A DNA stretch of 32,420 nucleotides from assembly GCA_032718475.1 (NCBI GenBank), contig JAUCBJ010008469.1, positions 1-32,420 on the forward strand, given 5' to 3'. The DNA comes from Nemertoderma westbladi. Lineage: Eukaryota; Xenacoelomorpha; Nemertodermatida; Nemertodermatidae. Under the pieces are notes generated by a model. It did no database searches and was not told where the DNA came from. It was given only the letters and a program-made list of their open reading frames with translations. Within the stretch, counting starts at the first letter, position 1. Each line of letters begins with the position of its first letter. This document shows positions 18,713 through 28,606 of this stretch, piece by piece. Position numbers and translations under genes: made by a program.

Positions 18713-20416
18713 AGCTGCTATATGAGTTTATCAATATCATAATGAGTTTATAATTAGGCTAGCGGGCGTCGCTGCCTACCCCTCACGGCCCCCGGACAGC
18801 GCAAGATCCTCAGCGCTGATGCACTGCCGCCGCTGTGCTTATCGCCAACATAGTAGCTGCACAACGACAATAACAACCAGCGCGAGTCACTCCACTGTCC
18901 GTCCCAAGGGCTAAGATTTACTTCAGGTTATTACTGCAGAGTTAGGGCTACTTTCACAATTGCGACTCGCTACTGTAAACACACTTTAGTAGTAACATTC
19001 ACCTATAAACGCACAAATTCCACACAACTGTCACAAACCGCACACATTCGGCCCATTTGTCCGTTAGTCAAGTGCCTTCCAGAATGCCACGTTATTATTG
19101 GGTATCTTTGGATACTAGCAGTGTGCTATTTATTCCTTATGCTATTCAATGGGGCAAGCCTTTATTGTTCTTTTAACTCACTTCTAATTCTAGCGTGGTT
19201 GTTGCCATGGTGACATTATGGAAAGCTAGCAGTAGAATTAGGGTAATTCTCATGCATACAGATCTGGGATGCTATTTAATAGTAATTCTTTAATTGTCAA
19301 TATTCCTTTTTATACATGATTTTATGAATTTTATCGGCTATTGACTATACATTGGAGATTCTCGCACACTAATATACTTAATAGGGTGAATCTCCACTCC
19401 CATGATCTATTAATTAATGGAATTTTTGGGAATGTCATAAATTGCATAAAATGACAATTTATCAAATTCATTAAAAAGATGAATTTAAATTTATTCCCGT
19501 AAATTTTATTATTTATCCTTAAAACAGACATAATTTTATTCCAGAACATGTCTGGGGACTGGGATCCTTAATTCTAGGAAATTTGTCCTTTTAAGAGTAT
19601 CGGTAAGTGCTACGATATCTTAATAGACTAGCAATTTTAAAGGATCTAAAATTTTACAGATTTTCATTTATAGAATTTCTAGAGTTAACTTGTAAGTAGT
19701 TACTCTATTGTATTTATTTGACAGATTTTACAAATATTAATAGTTAATATTTAAGATGGGCACTGGTTTATTCCAGAACTTGTCTGGGGACGTTAACCAC
19801 TGATTTTAGAATTTTGTCTTTCAAGTATATCGGTGGGTGCCGCGATATCTTAATCGACTAGAATTATAGATGGTCAAAGGGTTTAACAGATTTATTTTGC
19901 GTTTTACGCTACTGTTAAAGGGACATCACGCTACTATATGTATTATTTAATATATGGTATGAGAGCAATATCGCAAGAAGCAATGTCAGTGAGAAGAGGC
20001 AAGTCGTTTCCAAGGTCTACCCAGAGCTTGGTTTAGCCGAGACACGAGGATCTGAATTTTGCATTCCTAATACTCTACTTACCAATAATACTTGAATATA
20101 GTAGGAGCTTTATTGTACTTTAATAAGTACGGATATTTCATCTTACTGTAGTCACGTATTTATAATGTAATACGGACAGTAAGGAAAGAGAAAAAGAATT
20201 ATTTCTCGCCGTCGCACTAAATATATAATATAAGTAATTAAGTAATAAACGCGAATATATATTGCACTAATCTACTAGATAATCGCTAAAATAACATTCT
20301 ACTAAATAAAATTAAAGAAAACGATTATAATAAAATTATATAATAATACATCCATAAATATAAAATAATAAAAACAAATATAAAATAATATAGTCACACA
20401 CCCACTCCAGACGCTG
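18713..20416 (-). other. Non-coding interior of the retroelement between ORF2 and ORF3
   Basis: No long frame. In full-length BEL/Pao relatives, pol would continue around here; nothing resembling reverse transcriptase or integrase is seen. A GC-rich patch at about 18760-18860 precedes ORF3. A direct repeat with a spacing of about 232 bases is at 19536-19640 and 19768-19870. Confidence 0.6.
19536..19870. repeat. Direct repeat of about 105 bp, two copies 232 bp apart
   Basis: Both copies contain TTATTCCAGAAC-TGTCTGGGGA, TTTTGTC/TTTGTCC, TATCGGT and CGATATCTTAAT-GACTAG in order (from 19536 and 19768). They differ at many sites, so the duplication is older than the insertion. Confidence 0.7.
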
Positions 20417-23400
20417 TTACGTTGGGGAGTCCCTAGATGTTTGTTGGATTAGGGAGGTGGTCGTGGGAAAAGTATCTTGCCTTCCATAGTTTCCGGACAG
20501 TTCTCGGTCTCTTTCCAGTAAACATAAACGACCAACTGGGAGATTGAGTTGTTGTGTTTCGAATACAATTCCAGGTTTCCTCTTCGTCCTGGAATAGTGA
20601 CGATAGAAACATCGCTTCACATACACGACGGCCTTACAAAGCTGATTCCAGGATCTATAGTGGTCCATCGCTCCCGGCAGGAGAGGTGAGAGTCCCGGCG
20701 AGACGTCTGGTGTTCCAGATCTCCAGTCACTCTCTCTGATCTCCACAACAGATCGGTTCGCGGTGGGGGAGTTTAGATCCACAGCGTCGTCCCTGGCAAT
20801 GTGTAGTACAGACAGATCTATCACGGGTTTAAATAACCTTGATTTACTCGTCCGGGTTTTAGGTTTGACTTTCTCCGCTCCCTTGGCTTGTCTAATCTCA
20901 GCCGTGGTAAGAAGGGGAGGCCATTCATCTTCTTTACTTAGGAAGTCGGGTCCACCTAACCAGTCTGGAGTATCTGTCAGTTCTTGAGGAGTTGCTCCTC
21001 TGGAAGCGATGTCGGCTAGATTAATCGTCTCGGGGCAATGTCTCCATTGATCTACATTAGAGTTAATATCGTCATTATCTGAGGAGTATGGTGTTCCCTC
21101 AGTTGTGGTCGTCTCTCCCTCACTGATGTCTTCTTCCCATTCACTCTCCTGATGGACCCGATCTTTGGGTAGCCTTTCCATGAGTGTCCTACGGGAAGGT
21201 CCAGTGAGGTACCAACCTACTCTTGTTCTTCCCGCATAGGTTTGCAGTGGTTGCGGTTGAGCAGGCCGTTTCTCCAATGTCTCAAGCGCCTCATGCGCAT
21301 TTTGGCCGATGAGTATTTGCACTCCAGGGTAGTCTGTGTTGAATCTAGGTATCTTATGCTGCTGGGTGAAACAGTCCTCATCCCAGTTATAAGGTTCCAC
21401 TTGGCTGGTAGCGAAGTTCTTTATCGCCACCATTTTTACTGACCTTATACTGTGTTCTCCTAGTTCATCCTGGGGGGTGGACAATGCGCCTACATAGTAG
21501 TCTGTAGCTATTGTAGATTTCCAAACCTGCATAATTCCTGCAAGGTTCAACTTAGTTCGGAACTTGGGTTGTCCAGCAAAGATGTCTTCGGCTAGTTCTT
21601 TGTCGATGAATGTTCCTGTGCTGCCGGAGTCAAGGAGGGCGTTCACTATATAGCTCTTTTCGGGCCCGTGGACTCTCAACTGCACTACGGGAAATTCTCG
21701 GATTCCTACATTGGAAGTTGGTGCTTTCCAAGATGGTTGTCGGTCAGGAGTAGTTAGGGGGAGCTCACTGACGGTTTCTTTCTCATACGTAAGTGCTCGA
21801 TGCACTGCGGTATTTATTAGGTAACTGGATTCGTTTTCGTCGGAGAATTCGTCCGTATAGAATCCTTCCATCTCAGAACTTTGGTCAGTGTCGTTCACAT
21901 CACTGAATTGGACATGTAGTTCGGACTCACTTACCTGACTAGGGCTGTTTCTTTCGAATTCAGTGTGCAACAAGATATGATGTTTCGCGCCGCACTTAGC
22001 ACATCTTGCGTCGGAGTAACAGGTTCGCCGTTGGTGTCCTCGTCTGAGGCAATTATAACACAACCGCTTATCCCACATGACTTCATGTCTATCCTTTAGT
22101 GATTTCCTCAGGAATTCATCACACGCACTTAAACGGTGGGGCCCGTCGCACAGCACACATTTTGGTTTGATGTTACTTACCTTACTTTGGGTAACGTTGT
22201 GCATACTCGTTCTTTCCTCTGGCTTTCTTCCATGAATTCTCTTAGGAGATGTAGGAGTTTTTGTTACCTGTTCTCTCCTGTCATTGGTTCGAGACTTAAA
22301 TTTACTTACGTCTTTAGGCGCTTTGTTGTCATAGTAAGATCTTTCAGTGTCTTTCCCGCTGTCCTCCTCTTGAGAAGCCTGGCTTTCGCTGTCGTCTGTA
22401 TAACACACTGGTGTTACCTTTCTCCTAGAAGCGGGTTTCTCACTTACCTTATTTTCCGGTGTCTTCTCTCTGGACTGCTTTAGGAGCTGTAATTTCACCT
22501 CTCCATCTAAGAATGACATGAGATCAGCCATGGTAGGGTCTCTTCGTTGTTGTTCCATCATATATAACACTTTCTTGTCCCAGCGTGTACCTACTCCACC
22601 CTTTGGCAAAGCAGATGCTACGGCTCCAATAACCATAGAATTCTGGTATTCATGAGACTTACCTAACCAATCTAGTTGTCTACAGATCTCCTGAATCTCG
22701 TCGGAAAACTCTATAATCCCGCTGCTAAGAAACTTTTGGGGCGCCATTAATTTCGCATACAAATACCTAGCTATGTTATTCCTATTACCATACCTGATGT
22801 TTAATGTATCCCAAACTTGTCTTAATCCATCTGGATGTCCAATAAACTTTAACGCCATTAACTTGGGAGATCCTTCCAAGCACTCGATGAGGAATCTCAG
22901 TTTCTCTCTGTTAGATAGCACAGAGTTCTGTATGTTATCTTTGTAATATTCATTAAAAGGTAACCATTTCATCTCATCTCCATTGAACTTGACGATCTCT
23001 CCCACCTTTACCGCTTGACGGGCTTCGGTTCTAGCCATTTGACGTGTAAAACTTTCTTGGGCCATCGTGTTATTTAATATTGAGCTATCGGTATATAAAT
23101 TTCTTGGATTATGATCAGGTCTATATGGAATATCATTGTCAACAGGTTTATAATTACCCTTAGTAGGGTTTACTATAGGAGTTTCTACTTCACTAGCAGT
23201 ATAGATGCGTGTAGGCTCCACACCTTGCGCATGAAATACTTCAGACCTAACAGGTTGACACATTGTTACCGGGGTTGGTGGTATACCCCTTTGGGTATTT
23301 ACTAATTTATCGCGTTCTAACGCGATACTCTGCTGCACTTCTTGCAACTCTAACCTACTTTCCCTTACCGTGCCCTTGAACTGCTGAACAGTTCCTTCCA

Positions 23401-23851
23401 TCTCCCGGACCTGCTGAGAGGAGCACTTACGGTGTTCCCTCAGCTGCCCGAGCAGGAGACCCATCTCCCGTCGTCCCTCATCTACCCACTCTACCGCCGA
23501 AGCGGGAGCCGCCAACATAGTAGCGGGCGGACGAGGGACAACGGGTGACAAATCATTGATATTTCGCTCGGTGTCCAGGACAGGAACTGTCTCAGGGGTT
23601 GTTCTGCTGGGCACAGGTAGTTTAGTACTGTGCAAAGGGAATTTAGAGGTAGGTTCTGGGAGTACAGGTGTCTCTATCACCGAAGGGGTGGCTTCGAGAA
23701 CAGGCCTAATTATTTCAGGCTCATCTACTATAGTAGGGAGTCTTTCTATTTTAATAATTTGGTCTGTGGGTTCTGTACTACCTAAGTCTGTGCTAGCTAG
23801 TTGCCTTCTAACAGCTGGGGGCAAATCAGGCAATTTCTGACGGTGGGACAT
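20417..23851 (-). CDS. ORF2: BEL/Pao Gag-protease polyprotein with internal loss of reverse transcriptase and integrase
   Basis: An uninterrupted 1144-residue frame. Residues 1-200 are Pro-rich with a coiled-coil stretch (about 125-190). About 285-420 is a DUF1759-like Gag core (KFNGDEMKWLPFNEYY). About 564-630 has the BEL/Pao cysteine array, including CYNCLRRGHQRRTC and CAKCGAKHHILLH, for RNA binding. About 735-880 is a retropepsin-like protease with the active-site LLDSGSTGTFID, ending in GVQILIGQNAHEAL and VGWYLTG. Family members then carry about 600 residues of reverse transcriptase and RNase H. Here a 45-residue acidic linker leads straight to WRHCPETINLADIASRG at about 935, the text that normally follows RNase H. 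The pre-integrase stretch YRSWNQLCKAV (about 1065) follows, then about 60 unplaced residues and the stop. No YxDD box, integrase zinc finger or DDE region is present. It could still build particles and cleave Gag, but not copy or integrate DNA. Confidence 0.88.
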   Translation of the reverse strand: MSHRQKLPDLPPAVRRQLASTDLGSTEPTDQIIKIERLPTIVDEPEIIRPVLEATPSVIETPVLPEPTSKFPLHSTKLPVPSRTTPETVPVLDTERNINDLSPVVPRPPATMLAAPASAVEWVDEGRREMGLLLGQLREHRKCSSQQVREMEGTVQQFKGTVRESRLELQEVQQSIALERDKLVNTQRGIPPTPVTMCQPVRSEVFHAQGVEPTRIYTASEVETPIVNPTKGNYKPVDNDIPYRPDHNPRNLYTDSSILNNTMAQESFTRQMARTEARQAVKVGEIVKFNGDEMKWLPFNEYYKDNIQNSVLSNREKLRFLIECLEGSPKLMALKFIGHPDGLRQVWDTLNIRYGNRNNIARYLYAKLMAPQKFLSSGIIEFSDEIQEICRQLDWLGKSHEYQNSMVIGAVASALPKGGVGTRWDKKVLYMMEQQRRDPTMADLMSFLDGEVKLQLLKQSREKTPENKVSEKPASRRKVTPVCYTDDSESQASQEEDSGKDTERSYYDNKAPKDVSKFKSRTNDRREQVTKTPTSPKRIHGRKPEERTSMHNVTQSKVSNIKPKCVLCDGPHRLSACDEFLRKSLKDRHEVMWDKRLCYNCLRRGHQRRTCYSDARCAKCGAKHHILLHTEFERNSPSQVSESELHVQFSDVNDTDQSSEMEGFYTDEFSDENESSYLINTAVHRALTYEKETVSELPLTTPDRQPSWKAPTSNVGIREFPVVQLRVHGPEKSYIVNALLDSGSTGTFIDKELAEDIFAGQPKFRTKLNLAGIMQVWKSTIATDYYVGALSTPQDELGEHSIRSVKMVAIKNFATSQVEPYNWDEDCFTQQHKIPRFNTDYPGVQILIGQNAHEALETLEKRPAQPQPLQTYAGRTRVGWYLTGPSRRTLMERLPKDRVHQESEWEEDISEGETTTTEGTPYSSDNDDINSNVDQWRHCPETINLADIASRGATPQELTDTPDWLGGPDFLSKEDEWPPLLTTAEIRQAKGAEKVKPKTRTSKSRLFKPVIDLSVLHIARDDAVDLNSPTANRSVVEIRESDWRSGTPDVSPGLSPLLPGAMDHYRSWNQLCKAVVYVKRCFYRHYSRTKRKPGIVFETQQLNLPVGRLCLLERDRELSGNYGRQDTFPTTTSLIQQTSRDSPT

Positions 23852-23861
23852 TCTTCTACGC

Positions 23862-24050
23862 CTACTTAGACTCTTCAGATGCCCTCCGTTCTGCTTCTGC
23901 CACTGCTATCTTTCTTTCCGCTTCGGCCGCTTTTCTTTCCGCTTCTGCCGCTGCCGCTTTTCTTTCCGCTTCCACTGCTGCGGCTGCCACTTTTGCCTCT
24001 GCCGCTGCCGCTTTTGCCTCTGCCGCTGCTGCTTTTCTTTCCGCTTCTAC
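23862..24050 (-). other. Frameshifted continuation of the ORF1 tail
   Basis: The frame next to that of ORF1 encodes about 60 more codons of alternating Ala-rich and EAERKAA text ending RRASEESK and TAG. Codon pattern and composition match the ORF1 tail exactly, so this is its displaced end: a mutation, an error in repetitive sequence or, less likely, a programmed shift. Confidence 0.65.
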
Positions 24051-25339
24051 TGCGCAGCTGCCGCTTTTGCCTCTGCCGCTGCCTCTGCCGCTTTTCTTTC
24101 CACTTCTGCCGCTTTTCTTTCCGCTTCTGCCGCTGCCACTGCCGCTGCCGCTGCTGCTGTCTTTCTGTCTTCTATACGTTTTTTCTTTACTTGTTCTTCT
24201 TGAACCTTAGCGATGCGGATGCTTTCATCAAATTTAGCTTGGTTCGCAGCTAGCATTTCCGCATCTATTGCGTCCAGCACAAACTTGGCTCCTTCACTAT
24301 TAGGGCGAAGTCCAGCCAGCCGACTCCTCAACTCTTCATCTCCTACAAAACGTTGATAGTCCGACAGATAGATGTCAATAGCATCCCTCTTATGCGGTTT
24401 CTCTGCCGTCGCTTCACTTTCCACTTGGGAAAATGTAGCGTCTGTTGATTCTCCGTGGGTTGAGCGCTCAGCCAGCTGAGATTTCCACTGGGCAGTTCCT
24501 TGAACTTGGAGACTCACCCGCTGAAACCAAGTCTTTACGGCAACTTGCAACGACGTGTCTTGGGTTCTTTTCGAAGCTTCCTCAAAGGCCGATAGGATTA
24601 GTCTGATTCTTAGAATTCTTTCTCGAACTTGATAAAGCAGCTCTCCCTGCTCTTGAGGTCCTTGGGTTTGTTGAAACAGTTGTTCCTCTAATCGCTCCAA
24701 AGAGCTGAAGAATCCCTGTACATATCCTGCTGCCGACCTCTTCCACACAGCTGGATCACTACTTTCTTTTGTCACTCCCATCCTGTGTATGTCTTCCCAG
24801 GCAGCTTCTGATAAGTCAAACGGGAGTCCGGGTCCGGGGAAGTTCCATTGCGACTCGACAATAGACTTCAGTTCCTCCCTTGTGTATCCCGCATAACTAT
24901 CCTTGGTCGATCGCTTACTTCTCGCCCAATCGATTTGGTGTTCTTCCACCGCAATCAATAACCTAGTGAGCACGGCTGCAGGAAGAATGAGAAGGGGATC
25001 CGAATAAACCGCATCTGCCATCTTTGCTCCGCGCTCGGGTGTCAGCTCTACAGTATCCGAACTACTGGAGCTGTCGGGCCGCTGAGGAATAAGTTCTCGG
25101 CTCGAGTGTTGCTGCTGTTTAACAGCTGCTTCTTGGTCCCGCTTGACTTGAGCCCGAGTGCCTATGATAGACCTACGGTGTTGGACTAGCCTAGGGTCTG
25201 ATACTACCACTGGAGGGATGATCTTTCTTACAGTAGGAGGTGAGTTGAACTTTGGTCTAACACATTCCACACTCCTGTCTGGGTCACAGATGGTTGTATC
25301 TAGGAGACTGTCTGACAGGTTTTGTTTTGTGTCAGACAT
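24047..25339 (-). CDS. ORF1 of the retroelement: unknown protein with Ala/Glu/Lys coiled-coil tail (frameshifted near the end)
   Basis: A 430-codon frame upstream of Gag, which BEL/Pao elements normally lack. Residues 1-110 are polar and low in complexity (SSSSSD near 73). About 110-340 is a mixed helical region with several Trp and Leu (WNFPGPGLPFDLSE, YVQGFFSSLERLEEQLFQQ). From about 375 it becomes a highly charged helix and then a repetitive AEAERKAAE-type tail. The frame stops at a TAG at 24047-24049, but the same repeat continues in another frame for about 60 codons to a TAG at 23862-23864, ten bases before the ORF2 ATG. So one base is probably missing at about 24050. No signal peptide, membrane segment or known domain was recognised. 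ORF1 is in the same reading phase as ORF2. Confidence 0.65.
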   Translation of the reverse strand: MSDTKQNLSDSLLDTTICDPDRSVECVRPKFNSPPTVRKIIPPVVVSDPRLVQHRRSIIGTRAQVKRDQEAAVKQQQHSSRELIPQRPDSSSSSDTVELTPERGAKMADAVYSDPLLILPAAVLTRLLIAVEEHQIDWARSKRSTKDSYAGYTREELKSIVESQWNFPGPGLPFDLSEAAWEDIHRMGVTKESSDPAVWKRSAAGYVQGFFSSLERLEEQLFQQTQGPQEQGELLYQVRERILRIRLILSAFEEASKRTQDTSLQVAVKTWFQRVSLQVQGTAQWKSQLAERSTHGESTDATFSQVESEATAEKPHKRDAIDIYLSDYQRFVGDEELRSRLAGLRPNSEGAKFVLDAIDAEMLAANQAKFDESIRIAKVQEEQVKKKRIEDRKTAAAAAAVAAAEAERKAAEVERKAAEAAAEAKAAAAQ

Positions 25340-25488
25340 GTTTGTTTGTACAGTTGAATGCCTACTGCTATATTACAGTTAAAGCAAGTCTAGTAATTCA
25401 GTATCAACTGTTAGCCTAGTAATTAATTACCGATATCGTTACTCTATGTAATGTGATATATATACAATGTATTAGAGTACCGGTATAT

Positions 25489-25850
25489 ACTTATAGTATA
25501 TATATAAGTATTATTACAGACTAGGTTTGTCACAGAATACCGGTATATAATTTCAGCACAAATATATATAAATATATAATAGGCCTATCGTGAATACCTG
25601 TATACAACTCACACTTATAATATATATAAGTATAATTATAGACTAGAATTAATTACAGAATACCGGTATATAATTTCAGCACAAATATATAGAAATATAT
25701 AATAAGGTGAATACCGGTATACAGCTTACACTTATAGTATATATAAGTATAATTATAGACTAGAATTAATTACAGAATACCGGTATATAATTTCAGCGCA
25801 AATATATAGAAATATATAATAAGCCTACCGTGAATACCGGTATACAATTA
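25489..25850. repeat. Tandem repeat of about 120 bp, three copies
   Basis: Units start ACTTATA-TATATATAAGTAT at about 25490, 25612 and 25730, and each contains GAATACCGGTATATAATTTC and AATATATA-AAATATATAATA. The palindrome TACCGGTA recurs throughout. Confidence 0.85.
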
Positions 25851-27317
25851 TTTTAGAATAATTGAATTTCTGAATTTTAGAGTTACTTGGTTACTTTACT
25901 TTACTTTATTACCGTTATTTAAGCAGTAGTCCAACTGACATTAAGACCTAATTGTTGTAAGACAGGCCTACTATTTTATAAATCGGTTTGAGTTGATTTA
26001 TAATATATATACCCGTTTAATGGGTTTTTGTCAATATTTGAAATAAATGTTATTATTTCTGGGAAAGAGTCACTGCACAGAAGCTGTACGCTCTCAGTGA
26101 AGTGCTACTTGTTGGACACTAAAACAAATAATTCTAATTTTCCTAAGTTACTTAATACTACAAATTACGTACAATACGGGGTGAGATTACAATCTCTAAA
26201 TAAACACAAAAGTTACACGTACGAATTTTTAGGGTAATTTTACAAGAAGTCTACAAACCAGCCTAACAAAGGGTTAGAATATCTGGTTATTACAGACGGA
26301 AAGGATACTACGGTATTTGAAAATAATAAAGCAGTAGTAAATATACTGCGTTGTCCAGATAGGAAAAATACCACCATCTGACGACTTATAGCCGTAACGC
26401 TATAAGTACTACGTTATGTATCACGTAGTGTTCCTACCTAGAAGTTAATTACTGCGGCCTACCAGAGCCAACGTGCCTATTAACCACTTTACAACACAAA
26501 TATACTGCCTACACACTAATTACCTTCGGAAAGCACTGTACACTAAACCCTAAATTAGGTACAAGTACTTATACAACAAATAACCAGCAGTTAAAATACT
26601 TGAACAGCTAAAAGAACCACGGTATCTGCCAGAGTGACCAAAGCATAAAATCTCCAGTCTTTACCTACGCCGAACAGCCCTGATGTAGTACCGGGGTTAA
26701 TTTAACTATAACGGTATGTATAACAAGCACAATTACTGTAGGAATAAACTTGGGGGTATGTATGTTGCGAATAATCGCATAAACTCTGAATAATAAATAT
26801 TACGCTACCCTTACAGACTACACAAACAAAATACAGACCAAACGCTGGCAGACTACTATCAAGCCTAAATAAACTACAGTATATGCAGACTCCGAAATGG
26901 TTAGTTAGTATGCGTTCTAACCGAGTAGTACGACTTATTCTTTCGGGGGGATTTACCTTACAGCACTGGATGCCCACCACGTTCCTAACTAGTACTTTAT
27001 CGGACATACACTCTACACACACTGCAATCTCTTCAGACTTAACAACAGTCAGACAACAGTCCAGCCTACAAATTATTTATACAATCTGAGCAGGCTTACA
27101 CGCCTTCTGCTCAATATTAACTTACAAATAAATAAAACTGACAGAAATAGGCCTAAGTAAAATCCCAATAAAAAACCAGGCGTCCCCGATTAAATATTAA
27201 GACCTACCGGTATATAATTATCAAAATCGAATAATACTGCTGTACCTGTACTGCTGTAAGTACCGGTTCGGGTGGTTAGGCAGTCAGGCCTACTGGTTAC
27301 CGGTCGACCGGTACTTT

Positions 27318-27440
27318 TGCTTTATTGCTTACTTTGCAAAAAAAGAAGCAATAACTGTTATTGTTCTTACCAGAACAATAGACAACTATATTTATTGCCT
27401 ACACTGCAATCAGAAGAAATAACTGTTATTGTTCGCGCTT
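27318..27440. repeat. Direct duplication in the leader with CAATAACTGTTATTG palindromes
   Basis: TTTATTGCTTACTTTGCA then GAAGCAATAACTGTTATTG is repeated as TTTATTGCCTACACTGCA then GAAGAAATAACTGTTATTG about 75 bases on. It lies just outside the segment conserved in the 1-747 relative. Confidence 0.7.
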
Positions 27441-27548
27441 TTAGACCTTTAGCAGTTTAACCTGCCAAATTTAGGTGTCTTCTAGGTTATAAATCGACTT
27501 TAGCCTATGACAAGTATTTGATATACTGCATTAGCCGAAGCCAGCCTA

Positions 27549-28601
27549 TGCGCGACCATTCACCCACTGGATTTACCCGGGAGACTGGATTCGGATGCTC
27601 TGACCTTATTGCGGTGTAGGCCTACTGTATTATTCGATTGATCGTTAATATATAATCTCTGACAAATATTATTCACTTTCGGGAAATATTAACAGTTCCT
27701 TTAGGACGTGGCGCTCTAAGTATGTAAACAGAGTTATGACTTACACTAAACACAATGGGATGGCTAATGATTCACGTATAAAGCACATTCTTTAGGAGAT
27801 GCTTTGTTATCTATCACACTCATGCACACTACCGCACACTGCTGCACACCGATCTGCCGACCTTCACTAATTTTAATCATATATAAGGAGAACAGCAACC
27901 GACACATGTAGGGCCTATGAAATAGCATTCAATTCACTCCAAAACCACTATAATGTAAGTCGCAATTGCTATATGTAACCGGTCTCTCTAACCTTCAGTA
28001 TATCAAGAAGATTGGGGTTTTATGGTTATTTATCGATATTCTCCAAATATAACAATATTCCATCAACTGGTACAATTAATAACCGACAGTAAATAGCAGT
28101 AAAATAATGCGGTGAAAGGTACGTATAGTTATGATATGATAAGTGGTAGATAGAATAACAGTTATACGTTTCTATAATCAAAGCCGTTCTAATGTTTGGC
28201 TAAAGTCTGAAAAAGAGAATAATTCCACAGACGGTGTTCTGGCATCAGGAAAAAAGGTAAACATAAACCATAATGCATTGCGCGATTTCCAGGAGGTTTC
28301 TGTACAAATAAAATGAAAATCGCTCTGATTGGTCGACCGAACAAAGAACAAAGAAAAAGTTACACGTGGACATATCAGCTGATAGATGTCGTCATCTGAA
28401 CTAAACTGCATCAAGAGTATTTTGGCGTATTGCGACATAAAATCGCTAGTTATGTCCGCTAAAGTACACATACAGAAGAAATGGCTTTTTATGTCCACTA
28501 AAACACCGGTACAGTAAGGAAACGGCTTTTTATGTCCGCTAAAACACCTACAGAGTACTTTGCGGGGAAAATGACTAGCTAATTCCGCAAAAGCCTTTAC
28601 A
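27549..28601 (-). repeat. 5' LTR
   Basis: Starts TGTAAAGG at 28601 and ends GGTCGCGCA at 27549. It differs from the 3' LTR by about 14 substitutions and a GC dinucleotide at the end. A candidate TATA box (CTTATATATGAT in element orientation) lies at about 27876-27888. The inner neighbour sequence would be the primer-binding site, but no tRNA match could be made with confidence. Confidence 0.92.
28435..28555 (-). promoter_or_regulatory. Three 40-bp direct repeats in U3 of the 5' LTR
   Basis: The plus-strand core TATGTCCGCT/TATGTCCACT occurs at 28451, 28490 and 28531, followed by AAA-ACAC and ACAG words. The same triplet is in the 3' LTR. Repeats of this size at the start of U3 commonly act as enhancers in LTR elements; that role is inferred. 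Confidence 0.5.
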
Positions 28602-28606
28602 GCACT
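28602..28606. other. Target-site duplication of the LTR retrotransposon, right
   Basis: GCACT, identical to 16036-16040. Confidence 0.85.

Larger units (their letters stand above)
25340..27548 (-). other. Long 5' leader of the retroelement
   Basis: About 2.2 kb between the 5' LTR and ORF1 without a supported gene. It contains a tandem repeat of about 120 bp (25489-25850) and a duplicated 45-base block around 27318-27440 with the palindrome CAATAACTGTTATTG. The first 120 bases after the LTR are conserved in the related fragment at 618-747, suggesting a packaging or priming function. Confidence 0.6.
16041..28601 (-). mobile_element. Complete but reverse-transcriptase-less BEL/Pao-type LTR retrotransposon
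   Basis: A 12.56-kb element on the minus strand with LTRs at 27549-28601 (5') and 16041-17091 (3'), TG...CA ends and a 5-bp duplication GCACT. By eye the LTRs differ by about 14 substitutions and one 2-bp indel (about 1.3%), so the insertion is fairly young. In element order: 5' LTR, 2.2-kb leader, ORF1, ORF2 (Gag, zinc knuckles, protease), a 1.7-kb non-coding stretch, ORF3 (broken), a purine-rich tract and the 3' LTR. No reverse transcriptase, complete RNase H or integrase was found in any frame of the interior, so it cannot copy itself. The Gag/protease type and the 5-bp duplication support BEL/Pao. Confidence 0.88.

Noticed and set aside
23879-24253. Plus-strand frame rich in Leu, Pro and Phe that looks like a membrane protein
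   Set aside because: It is the antisense of the Ala/Glu/Lys repeat in ORF1.
26702-27089. Frames on both strands in the retroelement leader
   Set aside because: They overlap each other, have no recognisable features and are not adjacent to coding sequence in the element.
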